Source of the DNA: Anastatus disparis
Lineage: Eukaryota; Arthropoda; Insecta; Hymenoptera; Eupelmidae
Direction: 5' to 3'
Assembly: GCA_017163975.1 (NCBI GenBank)
Contig: JAFFSR010000239.1
Span: 5,208,001 to 5,272,000, forward strand
Length of the DNA stretch: 64,000 nucleotides
Below the pieces are notes generated by a model. It was not told the DNA's origin. It saw only the letters and a list, made by a program, of their open reading frames with translations, and searched no databases. The first letter of the stretch is position 1, and every line of letters starts with the position of its first letter. Positions 23,540 through 35,899 of the stretch are shown here, one piece after another. The position numbers and the translations under genes were made by a program.

Positions 23540-23747
23540 TTTTTATTATTTAACGTCGCTGTGTTTGTGCTATCATTGCGATGCTAATTAGCGACGAAGA
23601 TCGTCAGTGTGTTTGGGAACAAAGCGCATGTAAAGTACAGTGGTGCTTGCATCAATTAGTTGCCGAGAGCGGGATTCGAACTTGGAATCTCGAGATTCCG
23701 AATCCATCGCTCTACCGAATGAGCCACTGACGACCTCTCTATTAAAA
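23540..23747 (-). mobile_element. tRNA-derived SINE, copy 5
   Basis: On the minus strand it reads GAGGTCGTCAGTGGCTCATT and continues CGGTAGAGCGATGGATTCGG, GAATCCCGCTCTCGGCAAC, ATGCAAGCACCACTGTAC, and tail ACAGCGACGTTAAATAATAA. It is nearly full length and close to the consensus of the other copies. Confidence 0.92.
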
Positions 23748-24156
23748 GTTATTTTAGATAAATGCTTTCTTTACTTTAATTTTGTATTAAAATAAATTTT
23801 TCATTGTAAGCTTAATTTTTTTTATATAAAATAAGATAGGTAACGACATAACAACGATTGTTGTTAATTAAAATGATATAAAAAATGATATAACAAATAA
23901 ATATAAAAAACATAGATATATATAATTAAATCACAATTAATTATTATATTGAGATTTTAAAAAAATTTTTAAATTATGTTCTATTTGTTAATATTTTATA
24001 AACAATAATATAATATATATCAACTTATGCATAACAATATTAATAGTATTGACTGTAAATATTTTAATTTGTCATTTCTATGTTTGAAAATTAATAAACT
24101 TATAAATTCAATTAATTGTAAATCAAACAATTGACCAACCCAGTCGTCGAATTTGT

Positions 24157-24205
24157 CAACAAATAAACGAATAAGCCGAGCAACAGATAAACGAATAAGC
24201 CCGAG
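24157..24205 (+). repeat. Tandem pair of 24-25 base units
   Basis: CAACAAATAAACGAATAAGC followed by CGAG (24157-24180), then CAACAGATAAACGAATAAGC followed by CCGAG (24181-24205). The flank to about 24345 is more GC-rich than its surroundings and contains ATAAAAGGACTTTCTCTC, so it could be the edge of a decayed LTR; this is weak. Confidence 0.6.
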
Positions 24206-24814
24206 AATTCGAAAGATCCGATCGTTAAGGTTTCAAAACTAGATCAACTAGCGAACAATCAATGCCAGCAATCTCTTTCGAAATAACATCAATTCATAAA
24301 AGGACTTTCTCTCTCTCTATCTCCGGTAACTTGAGGAATCTTCATCTTGCTTATACTTGATTTGGTATTATACCATATCTTGCGTCATTGTACTTATACA
24401 AACAACATTCAGGTATATACAAACTTTAAATTCATCGGAATTTGAGTACAGAGTATTTGTCAATTATCGGGTGCACTTTTGTCACTGTACTGGAGATGGA
24501 AAATACATACTTGAGAACCATATTTAAATAATCATCGCATTATTGTTGATAAGTTCAAATCCCTTTTAAGTATCCCTTTTTCCTCAGATTTCAAGTAAAT
24601 ATTAAATAAGAACATAATAGTTACATAAATACACAAAATTACATGTAACGTGAATGCATATTTCCTATGTCAAAATACAATCAGAAAAATACACGCAATG
24701 ATTGACAAACACTCTGTAATTCAAACAAATGAATTAAAAAATTATATTTATCATAAAAGTCATATCTCAACTAAAAAAATTTAATAATTTTATATATGTA
24801 TACATATACATAAG

Positions 24815-24900
24815 TATGTGTGTGTATATAAGCCTGCATATGAAAGTGTGAGTGTGTGTGTACGTGTGTGCGTGTATGTGTGTGTGCTCACATGTGCGTG
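24815..24900 (+). repeat. Imperfect (TG)n microsatellite
   Basis: Alternating purine-pyrimidine sequence dominated by GTGTGTGT with ACGTG and CATATG interruptions. Confidence 0.9.
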
Positions 24901-27900
24901 AATGATTAAATTTTTGTGTACAAGCGCGTGTAATCAAGAGAGCCCAAATGATTTATTGTGGAACCTTACATGTATATATACACAATTTGCTCATATATTG
25001 CCCATAGGCAGTATGGGCAAGTTTATCTAAAGATAATAAAATAACAGTGAAAGCTTAAGTCTCATAGGTAAGGTAAAAGTAGTCGTGATCACGTAGTAGC
25101 AAATAAACGCCTATAATGCAAGAACAACGATTATGGCAAATCGAGATCAAGCTAAAAAGTTAAAATAAAAAACGTCATTTCTATAGCAGGGGCTATATAG
25201 TTTTCCGTTTGCATTCAAACGCAATAGTAAAAAAAATTTTCCAACATCGAGACTATAGAATTTTCTGAACAATAGAATAATGTCGTTTATGATTGAAAAA
25301 TAAAAGAATTGAAATTTAGATTTTTATTATACCCACCCGCTGTCAATGTGTATGGATTGTAATTTTGCTTTCTCAAGGTGAAAGCGTTCAGAAAAGATTT
25401 AGAAAAAAAGGTTTTAAATTTTCTATTTTAGTTTTTATTATTTAGTTTTGGGCTCCCGCGCTTCGTGACTGCATACATTTATTGTTCATAATTTTCCAAC
25501 TTATGCGCTCTTTGAAAATTATGGATGTTTTTTGAAAGTAAAGTGCAGCTTATTTACGAGGAAGTTTGTGTTATTTACAGACAAACGTGAAACGTAATAA
25601 AAGGAAAAATTGAAATATGAAAAATTTTAGTGATTTTTAATATTAATTTACGGCTTAATAATTCTTTTTTTAAATAAATCTATAAAATTCATATTTTTCA
25701 AACTAATAAATAATATTATTTAAAATATTAAAGTTTTATTTTATTTGTATTCAAAATTAAGTTAAACATAAACAAATTAGCGCGTTACATCTTCGAGCAA
25801 AATGCAGCTGGAATACAAAATATGAGATATTAATTTGGCTTGGCTCTGTTTAAATTACGTTGCTTTAATTACATATGTCATTATATTACAGTTTCTATTG
25901 CCAGTGCTACTATCTATAATGGTATACCGGAGCAACTAAAACTAAAACGTTGTACGCAGTTCCAACTTAATTATGAAATAAAAAAAGGAGGTACATAATC
26001 TCATATTTACACTATAATTCTCTTAATGAACTTCTCTTCTCGTCATTAAAATTATAAAGGTTTCATAAATTTTTAGAAACAAAAAATAAGTAGTACGACT
26101 AATGTTATAAAATTTACTGGTATGGCAATAAAAAAGAAAACAAACAAAACAAAAACTGCACTTTGATCGTTGTGTACATGCTGTCAAGGCTCTGTTTTTA
26201 CCCTCTGGTTAGCTCTGGCTTAGGCGGTCCAGCTCGACAAAACTTTTAACCGTAATAGGGATTAACGTATTTAAAGAATTTTAAATGGAATGCTTACGTA
26301 ATGTTATAAGAACTATTTTAATGTAGAAGGTCGTATACAAAATAAAAACTTTGTTTTTTTTTCACTCGATATTTCGCAATTTGTATCATCCAATTTTAAT
26401 GAAAAATGAAAAATTTTTTTAAATTATCATATTTGTAAGAATAAAACCAAAAAGTTTTCGGTATAAAAACAATTGAATCTAAATGAGACTTTTTAATAAT
26501 TAGTGAAGATATAGAAAGTACTTGATGTATTTTATATTGTGTAAAATAATATTAAGAAATTTACCATCTTAATGCTCAATAAATAATTTTATTAAATCAT
26601 TATACATTTTGTAAAAATAATTACGCATACAACAATAAAAAAATCAAAAACAATGCATTAGTGGTCGACATTTTGATTATTAATTGTTAAAAAAATAAAA
26701 AAAACATATAACACCAACGTAGATTTATAATATATATTATAAAAAATCAAATATTTACAAACTGCTCATTAAATCATTAATATAACAGCTTCAATAACCA
26801 TTAAATAAGTAGTAATAACAAGTTTATGAAAGTTAATACTGATGATAATTATAATTAACATTTGAATCTTACGTTTAATTTTTGAGGATTATTTCAATGT
26901 TATATATGATAAAAATTAAACGTAAATACGATATAAATTAAACTTTTTTTCGTATCATTTTTATCGTATTTGCATTTTATTTACATCAGAATTTGGTGAG
27001 AAATAAAATTCAAAAATGGATAACAAAACAATAAAGTAAGTCCTTAATTTCGTAATATAACAAAACAATAAGAAGGTTCTTAATTCCGAAAGAAGTTTCG
27101 AAATTCGATAAAAGAATATTACTGGAAAAGAAAAAGTTTACAATTACTATATCACAATGAAAACAATAAAATTAAATAAGTGGCACTTTTACATTGAAAC
27201 GTAACTATTGATAATAAAGTATCTAATAATTATAAATTATTGCTTTTTAGTTATAATGGAATTCAATAATCGTACATCATTAATTCGATCTATCTTTAAA
27301 AAAATTATATTTGTTATATGATTGTTTCAATTTTTTTTTCAAATAGATTCGTTTTTTAATACTATTTAAAAATTGTCAATCTTAGATAAATATAAAAGTT
27401 TAATTTATAAATGCTAATAATTTTAAAATATTAAAAATTTCTGAATTTCTAATGAGTTAAAATTCAAACAAAAATTCAGTTATAATAGTAATATTCCTAT
27501 TGAATATTCGTACCACTCATTAAAAATCGATTTATAAAAGTTGAATTATACTCCCAATTCAATTTAGAAAACAGAGACACTAATGTATCTATTTTCGATT
27601 AAATACACAAGATAAAACGAAAAAAAAGGAAAAAAAAGTTAACAAACAAAAAAAAGAAGTCTAAATGTCGATATAAGGTAAACGTAGCTTACAGGTCCTT
27701 AATCCATCAATGACCTCTTCCCCAGCAACAAATCTCACTTAAACAATCCTTCGAACAAAGTTCTCACGTACACACACACACATACACTCCTCCACCTACT
27801 GCCTTTTAGACCTATTCAATCGATCCTTTATGATCAAAATAGTATTATATGTATATATGTAGGTAAAGCATTTAGAATGACAAGTAAACTTGTCTCACGT

Positions 27901-27903
27901 AAA

Positions 27904-30814
27904 TTAACGCCAGCCTTTGCCTTTTGAGCTGTGCACGATGACATGCTTGTAGACAGGAACATGTACTGGATATGGCTTGGCCACCGGTACAGGAAACTTT
28001 TTTTCAACGTAAACTGGATATGGCTTTTCTACGATAAAAGGCACCTGTTAACAAATAAATACAATTATTTATACCATATGGATTTTGGTCTATGACTTAT
28101 ACAATATGCTTTTCCCAATTACTTCCTGTAGTTGCAAGTATAGAGATTTCCTATGCTTATTTTTGTTTTTTATTTTTAATTTTTACTTTTTCCCTATACT
28201 TTTTAACGAATTGGCCTAGTTAGCGAAAGGAAAAAAGCCTGTACATTGCTGTCAGGATTGGCTTTAGTGTATAACGGGTGGCCACCGGTTTAGGCAAACT
28301 TTTGCTTGCATTAGTAATTTTTTTTACTTCTTCTTCTTCCCGCGTATAACTTGGCTTGTTTATACTCTCAAAAAGAAAACTCGAATAGTTTACGTAAAAA
28401 ATTTTTTTTCCTCGGAATACCGGAAAGTTGTTTCAAGGGATTTATTGATTTGTTCGGTGGAAGTAGGAAAAAAAAGCAGGAAAATATATTCGCGCTGCTT
28501 AGTTGACTTTGTTACGTGTTGTTTTTCTTTTTTCTTAAAATGTTGGATATGTCTAATTTCAGTTCAGCTGAATAAAAGAAAATTAGTGTAGTTTGTTGTT
28601 TTTCAGGTTTGTTTGTAATGAAGTTTTTCTTTATATGAATCTCATACGAAACTTGTTTAATACTTGTCAAAGTACTTGGAATTCAGAAACTACATTCAGG
28701 ATGGAAACACCGTAAATGATACTACACAAATAATTATTCGTACAATTAATAATATAGTATATAATCACTATTATTTTTGTTTAATAATTGTAAAGTTAAT
28801 TTTTAAAATTTTTAGCAAAATTTACTAAAAAATCTATTATAAGTAACTAAAGTTTATATCATATATAATATTAATATTTTTTTTTAATGTTGGTAAATAA
28901 TTTTTTAGATCTTAGTAATTTTCTCTAACACAAATTTTTCGATTAAAGTTTTCAATTTTAATTCTGTCAAAATTGTAAATAAACATGTAATCGGAAGAAG
29001 TTTAATGCACCAAACTTTAAGATTGTGTTGGAAGAATCATTTCTAATTTTAAATATAGGAATAATAATTTCAAAACATTGAAATTTGAAATTGTAAGTAG
29101 AATATTTACAACAAAAGAGCTAAATATTGATTAAGACAAGGACTATCGTTCATATAGCTGTAAAGACAAATACTAAATTTTTAAATTATTCTAAAAATTA
29201 ACTTGTAAAATGATTGCCAACAATTATATTGATTATATGTGAATTTAACGTAGTTTCAATTAATGACTCGTCAAGTCTTTCGAAATTGTTACAAGAGTTT
29301 GTGTGTTGTCTTTTTCTTTATCTATTTTTAACTTTGATAAACAATAGTTGCTATCTCATCTGACGTTCAATTTAGTGACTTTCTTATTTTCAATTTTAAA
29401 TTATTATTTATCAAAATTATTATTCATATATTTGAAATTAGAAATAATTTCTCAAGTGTGATGTTAATTTTTATGAACTTCCTCCTCTCTTCAAATTTTA
29501 TTTGTATTGAAATTATTACATACATCTATTTAGAATATGAAATAATTTTCTTAATACAAAGCAAAGATTCGATTAACTAAACTACTTTTATAAAAGACTA
29601 AATTTTAAGACAATTTTTAATGATTTTTCTTATAATCAGCATTTCTGGTTTCTATTAGGATCATTTAATAGTTTAGATTAACTTATTCATTAATTCTGCA
29701 ATTTTCTAGATACTTTTAAAATACTTAATAACGTCTAATTTTGTGTTAGTTATAAAAGTTAAATACCTAAAATATCTTACTAACTGCTAAATTAATATTG
29801 ATTGACAATTTTCAGTACAATTTATATATAAATTGTAATACCTTAATATTGTTATTATTACGTAATCCTACTTTAAAAATTATTGATAGATATAAATAAG
29901 TTTAATATAAATTAATACCTGTTTTTCAACGACGTAAGGTTCTGGTTTCTCAATTGGAATTTCAACATGTTTAATTACCTCCACCGGATGTGGATGAGGG
30001 ATTTTCACTGGCACGTGATATGGCTGTGGAATTGGAATTTTTATCTCCTGAGGCACTTTGACCGGCACAGGATGGGGTATTGGTATAGCTGCAGGCCAAT
30101 AGTTTCAATTAAGTTACATTTTTTTTAGTTTAAAAATTATCGATTAAACTTTCTTATTTTGCATTGTTTTTTTTTTAAATAACTCACCATATTTTTTGTA
30201 AATTGGAATTTCAACATTGTGGGTCTTTTCTTCATAGCTGTGATGTTCATGACCTCCATAATCGCTTGGATATGCTAATGAAATGCAAACTCCTACACTT
30301 AACATGAAAATCTAAAAAAAACAAGAAAACGTTTTAACTCATATTTCTGTGACACTAACATTATAAAATAACAACATTGTTATTATACTATGATATTATG
30401 ATAGAATGTTCAAGTATCAATAAAAGCAACATTAAAAAAAAGTTGGATCACAATTACTTAGATATTTGAGCAAAACACCAAATATTTTATCGAAATATCT
30501 AAGTAATTATGATTTAACCCTTTCTGATAATTATTTTAAGTATTGAGACTGATTTTATGTATTGAACTTTTAAAATTTAAAAAGAAATCTTAATATTCAG
30601 ATAATATAAGTTATTTATTCTAAAAAAATTTTCAAAAAATAAGTTTTTTAATTAATTTTAATAATCAACTTAATATATTTTAATACTTAAATTAAAAAAA
30701 CTATTGATTTTTTTATTAATCATTGATTTATTGTTTTATAAATTATCTTTTTCATTTGTTTGTTATTAAAAATATGCACAATTGTATGCTACTTCCGCTT
30801 ACAATTTTAAACAT
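27904..30814 (-). CDS. Secreted Val-Pro repeat cuticle-type protein (Vajk-like), 148 residues
   Basis: Four exons: 30814-30803 (MFKI, donor GTAAGC), 30311-30188, 30088-29919, and 28044-27904 ending TAA. Phases are 0, 1 and 0. The signal peptide is MFKIIFMLSVGVCISLA. A Gly/His/Glu segment (YPSDYGGHEHHSYEEKTH) precedes Val-Pro repeats: VEIPIYKKYAIPIPHPVPV, IKIPIPQPYHVPVKIPHPHP, HVEIPIEKPEPYVVEK, VEKPYPVYVEKKFPVP and [17 protein letters not shown], ending KGKGWR. It is a clear paralogue of the 20455-22237 gene. The 99-base intron after KKY (30187-30089) is absent from that paralogue. Intron 3 is 1.9 kb. It is probably a structural cuticle component; binding partners cannot be read from the sequence. 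Confidence 0.88.
30452..30508. repeat. Hairpin with 16-base perfect arms
   Basis: AATTACTTAGATATTT at 30452-30467 and its exact reverse complement at 30493-30508, separated by 25 bases. Weaker complementarity extends outward. It lies in the first intron of the 27904-30814 gene. Confidence 0.75.
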
Positions 30815-30896
30815 GATGAATAAAAATAGAAAATTGTTATTTCACAATACGAAGGAAAGACGCGTGCTTGAATGTCTTGAAAGTTCACATTTCGAG

Positions 30897-30904
30897 CTTA
30901 TATA
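30897..30904 (-). promoter_or_regulatory. TATA box of the 27904-30814 gene
   Basis: TATATAAG on the minus strand, 90 bases before ATG 30814. TTCAAG-type initiator candidates lie about 25-35 bases downstream. Confidence 0.55.
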
Positions 30905-30909
30905 CTATC

Positions 30910-32507
30910 GATGTTTTCCACCACCTTTCTCTGGGTATTTGCTCCTTTAATCTCGTACCCCTTCCTCTCTTAAACTTCAAATTATTTTGTCGATTATCTG
31001 TTTAAACTAAAAAAAAAAACGATGAAAGAATTACGGAAGCACAAAGTAATTATGGCGATTATGACGTGTTGGCAAAAGAAAAAATAAACTTTGAATCTTT
31101 TTCGGAAGAAATCGTTTTGATTTATTATTATTATTATCATAAATAAATGAAAATTACTTTGTTTGCAAAGCGAAGAAACGCAAATAGACTAAAAGTTTTG
31201 ATGTATAATTATGTTCCTGAAATTTGCATTCATTTTCAGTAAAAGAGTCATTACAAGTGTAAAAAATTTTTAAAAAACGTTTTAAAATGGTTTACTCGTG
31301 GTTATTCAAAATGGAAAAGTGAAACGAAATTAGAAAATAAAAAATTTCAAAAGAATATGAGAGAAAAATATTTTCTATGTTTTTTTTTTGTTGAAATTTC
31401 CTTTTTTTAACAGATGAAAATTTTTTTATAAACTTTAAACGAAATCTATAAATACAGAAAACTACATTTTGTTTGCAAATTACGTAAACCGCAGTTTATT
31501 TTATAAGTGTAAAAAACGTAAAATATTGTTAAGAGCACAATTTTCTATTGTTCGAAATCTTTCTTTACTATATTTATTTTTACAGCGTCATTTCTCACAG
31601 TCCACCGGAAATAATCCACTGACCTTTGTCAGGATATTATGAGAAAGGCGTTTTAACAATTACTTTTTTTATTTTATATACTATTTTTATTATATTTTTT
31701 TTTTATAAATCAGAATTTTTGTCGAACGGAAACGAAATTAAAGCAAATTGCTATAATTTTTGGGTATGAGATCTTCACAAAAAAAATAACGCACGTTTGG
31801 GTATAGCGTTCGTTAGGAAACTCTTTTTTTTTCGCTTACGAGCTCGTAACTTTTACATTTACCGGAAGAGCCTGTCTTACCTTTCATTATATTCGACCAA
31901 AATAATGTTTGGGTTGATTGACTTGAACGTTAAATTGTTTTACATAATTTTAAATTTGCTGATGATAAATATGTATTTACATATGAATTATTTACAAGTA
32001 TGTTAAAGATGTCATTAAAAAAATTAAGATGTTATAAAAAAGAGATTACGGGCTATTAGAATTATAGTCTTACCATTATATATAATAAATTAGAACATCT
32101 AAAATTTAATGATGTACTCGATCAGCTTAGTTCAATATTATTTATAAAAATTAGTATTAATAGCAATGAAAATCAATATTTGCTTCAGTATTTTATTTTT
32201 TTAAATTTAATATTTGGTTTATTAAATGAGATAATTTTGAGATTAATGAGTAACAAAATATCATTATACAAATTAGTTTATCTCCTGTATCTGAACATTT
32301 GAAAAAATAATTTTTGAAAACGTTCTTTATTAATGTATCAGCATTACCTCGTACAAATTAATAATCTATATACACAGAGAAAGCTTGTGAAAGATACAAA
32401 TTCTTATTTTTTATCAGATCTTATATTGATCATATAAATAAACAATTTGTCAAAACAACATTTACTTTTGAAAATTATTCTAATTAAACAACATTAATCG
32501 TACTATA
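30910..32507. other. Intergenic, no gene seen
   Basis: Spacer between the promoter of the 27904-30814 gene and the small candidate gene at 32508. Contains a TTA-rich stretch near 31118-31145 and poly-T runs; open frames here lack protein-like composition. Confidence 0.45.
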
Positions 32508-33432
32508 TTAATGAGATTTTATTTTCTTCTTGAAATCCATTAAACTTTCTACTTTTAAGTTTTTTAACGTTTCGAAAACTTTTTCATCTTTTGCTTTTTT
32601 ATCTTCTGCTTTAGCGACGTTCCAATAAACCAAACCAGACACGAAAGGGCAATACTGGAAGAATTGCAGTAAGTTAAATAATGCAGCAATTTTTCAAACT
32701 ACGATGGAAGGAATTTAATTGAAGATTAACTTTTAACCTTGCTTCGTATCCACTTAGTCAAACTTGTGGATTCTGGAGTGAAAAAAAGAAACAAAAGTAT
32801 CAGGTGATACGGTATTAATACTTTTTGCAGTGATTAATTACTTTTAAACTGAGTTTTTTTCGGATTATACAATTTTATATTGATTATTTTAGATTCATTA
32901 ATTTATAGATAAATAAATGAAATAACCAAATAAAGAATGAGTGTTATATATAAATTAAGCATTTATCTATTAAATTATTTTATAAATAAAGCTAAATTAC
33001 AAAATCATGCTGCAAAGTTTTTCAGGAACTGTATCTTGAAAATTGTAAGGTTTATTTGGCAAATGGTTACAATCAATTTTAGAATCAGTTTTACAGCTTT
33101 TAATTTCCTGATTCATTTTCTCAATTACGATTTTAATTGTTTATAATAACGAAAGTTAACGTGTTGAGTTAATAAGAAAAACCACTTTTACTGAAAGGAT
33201 CAATTTATGAAAGCTGCCAATAAACATTAAATACAAATTTTCTATTTTTTTTCCTGTATGTTAATATCTGATCCTACAATCAAACTACATTCCAGGAAAA
33301 CATATTAAAACGAATGAAAAAAATCAAGCCAACTTGTACTTCTTAATTGCTCTTAATAAAGTTTTTATATCTACATTGCATGATTCTTTCCAATTAAACT
33401 TTACGTCCTTCGATACAATACGGCATCGACAT
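32508..33432 (-). CDS. Candidate small Lys-rich protein (about 69 residues), family unknown
   Basis: The last exon, 32654-32508, has a strong acceptor (AATTCTTCCAG) and encodes YCPFVSGLVYWNVAKAEDK, then a charged helix (KVFETLKNLKVESL) ending IKSH and TAA. The preceding exon, 32772-32738, has acceptor TTTTTTTCACTCCAG and encodes STSLTKWIRSK in the matching phase. Its donor GTTAAA is unusual. A possible first exon, 33432-33405 (Met-Ser-Met-Pro-Tyr-Cys, donor GTAAAG, phase 1), fits the phase but is weak. The product would have a short hydrophobic patch and a basic C-terminal helix. The family is not recognised. Unlike its neighbours it has no signal peptide. Confidence 0.42.
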
Positions 33433-35893
33433 TAAAAATAGAAAAAAACGAATCTCGTACAAATTTTTGACAAAAGGCAATTGTCACGCATGTATAGAAG
33501 ACTTCCTCTGGCTATATGTTATACAGATATAAATTTGTCTTTGTATCGGAAGCGGAAAAAGATCAAGGAACGTTTAATATCCAATACACAATAGCTTCAC
33601 ATTATTTCTTTTTTTATCATCTTCTTCGTTACTTTTATCCTTTCTCCTTTAACAATCGCCGCCTTGACTTTCGCCTTTTATTTAACGTTCTGCCGCTGGT
33701 GTTCTTTTCTTTTTCTTCAATTTTCATTTCATCCACTCACTATATCAGCGCATTTAATTGATATATCTACACTGAATCACCGGCGATACGGTAATATTGG
33801 CAATGAGAAAATTGTTATCCTTTTTATCTTTTGTTTCTCCTGCACATGCATCTATCAATGATAAGGTATTACAAGAACTTTTTTTGAGTAGAAATAAAAA
33901 AAAATTTAAAGCTACATTTACAGGGTATTGTAGTATATCATATTGTAGTGCATGTAAGCTTCCGCGTTCACTTTTCTCATTATTCTCGACGGCGTATACG
34001 GGAATTAATGAGATTTTTCTTTTTTATTAAGAGATCAACGATCGTTAATGAATTGCAAATTTTTAGATCGGGATAAAAATTTTCAAGACGCTAGAGAACG
34101 TAAATTGTTACCTTCTTTAGCGATGTGCTGTTATGTGATAGAAGATTGGGCTTATTGTGCTTTCTTAATGAAAAAAATTCAATTTGTTATGAATTATCGT
34201 TCGTGGTTTTATCTAGACTTCGATTAATGTAACGCTTTGCGAATCTTATTTTCCGCATTAGGAGATACATTATTAGCTTACAAGAAGCTATTATTATGAT
34301 TTAATTAATTTGCAAAGTTGTAAATTTTGGATTGGAAAAAACTACTATGATAATTAATAATAATTACGGTTTAAAAAGTATATGAATAAAAAATGAATAA
34401 CAATGATTGTATTTGTTAATAATGAAATTTCCTGCCGTATACGATTAATTGAGCATCCGCATGTCTAGAGATTTGGATAACTTAATGTACATAATGACAT
34501 TTAGAATTTAGATACCCGGATCTACGTGAATATCCGAATAATCAAAATTCAGATTACAAATCACACGGATACACATATATACATGCACAAGAATATACAT
34601 TCATGTACATATACAAATACATACATGTACATCTACAAGCATATACACTTTCATACACACAGAATATTTAAGATTCAAATATAAAACTATTTAAAAAATT
34701 CCAAAATCTTTAATCTTAAATTTATTTGTATTTTAAGTATCCGGATAATAGTAGTTATAAAAGTATTATCAATTTTAATAGCAGGTATCTTTTAAGTTTT
34801 AATGAAAATTAATTAGAAAATTGATTAGTTGGCAAAAATTATTTATACACCGTATCATGGATTCATTATCAATAAAAAAATTATTTTCTTCATAACATAG
34901 ACTAAATTACTTGTAATCTATACATCTTACTGCAAATAAATATAATAAAATCTTATTTTTAATTAAATACTTTGGTAAATTTTAATACATTATTTAATGC
35001 AAAAAATATAGAATGTATTTTCAATAAATTCAATTTGGCCTCTAAGTACCCATTATTAATTGAAATTATTAATAAGTTTATTTTAATATTTTTATACAAA
35101 AAAATCAACTAACTTAAATAAAAGGAAAACTGTGTACTTTATTGTATTTCACAAATCAAAGATAATTTCGTATATAATAATAAATATTTTAAATTTCAAA
35201 TTCAATAAAATATAAAAAATTGAAAAAAAACCAAAATATTATTAATCTTGAACCTTAAGCAATTACTTGAATTTCCTTCTTTTTCTTTAAGCCTAAGATA
35301 TATTATATCAACCGAAAACAAAGGAGATCAATAAATTTCGCATGGATATGTAATGCATCATTGGAGTAGAGCTCAAGAATAGAATACGCAATTGCTCTAA
35401 TGACCGTTCTCAATGACATACTGCTAACTATTGTAGAATTATATGTACTATCGTTAAATGGGCTACCTAATTTCAGAGTAACATCGAAAATCAATATCTC
35501 TTTGATAATTGAAGCGAGAACATATATATGTATATACTAATTTCTAGCTAATTTAGATTAGCATTAGTGAGGTGTACGTAGAAAAAATTAAAAGTAACTT
35601 TTGAGATTCATATTTTTTTATTATTTTTTTTTTAACAGTAAATATTAATTTCAACAACAAATATATGTTACAATCATTTACTAATTATGATGATGATAGC
35701 ATAAGTAATTATTACAATTAAAAATCGATTAACAGCAGTTAACGATACATCTAAAATACTAAGACCATAGCTAAGCTCGATGTTTTCTTCACAACTGGCC
35801 CATTTGATTATGAAAAACAATTTTTTATATACATTTTTTACATGTACTACTTAACGAGACTATAAGTAATTATTTAATTATGTGGCATTATGC
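33433..35893. other. Intergenic, no gene seen
   Basis: Contains an imperfect ACATATACA-type repeat at about 34565-34660. Several open frames up to about 80 codons have low-complexity composition and no splice context, so none is called. Confidence 0.45.
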
Positions 35894-35899
35894 TTTATT
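35894..35899 (-). terminator. Poly(A) signal overlapping the stop codon
   Basis: AATAAA on the minus strand begins in the last base of the TAA stop of the 35899-38921 gene. If used, the 3' UTR would be very short. Confidence 0.3.

Larger units (their letters stand above)
22397..27903. other. 5.5 kb intergenic region
   Basis: Between two cluster genes. It holds SINE copy 5 (about 23540-23747), a TG-rich microsatellite (24815-24900), a tandem pair of about 24-base units at 24157-24205, and a GA-rich stretch near 22579-22602. No exons of a further gene could be chained. Confidence 0.5.
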
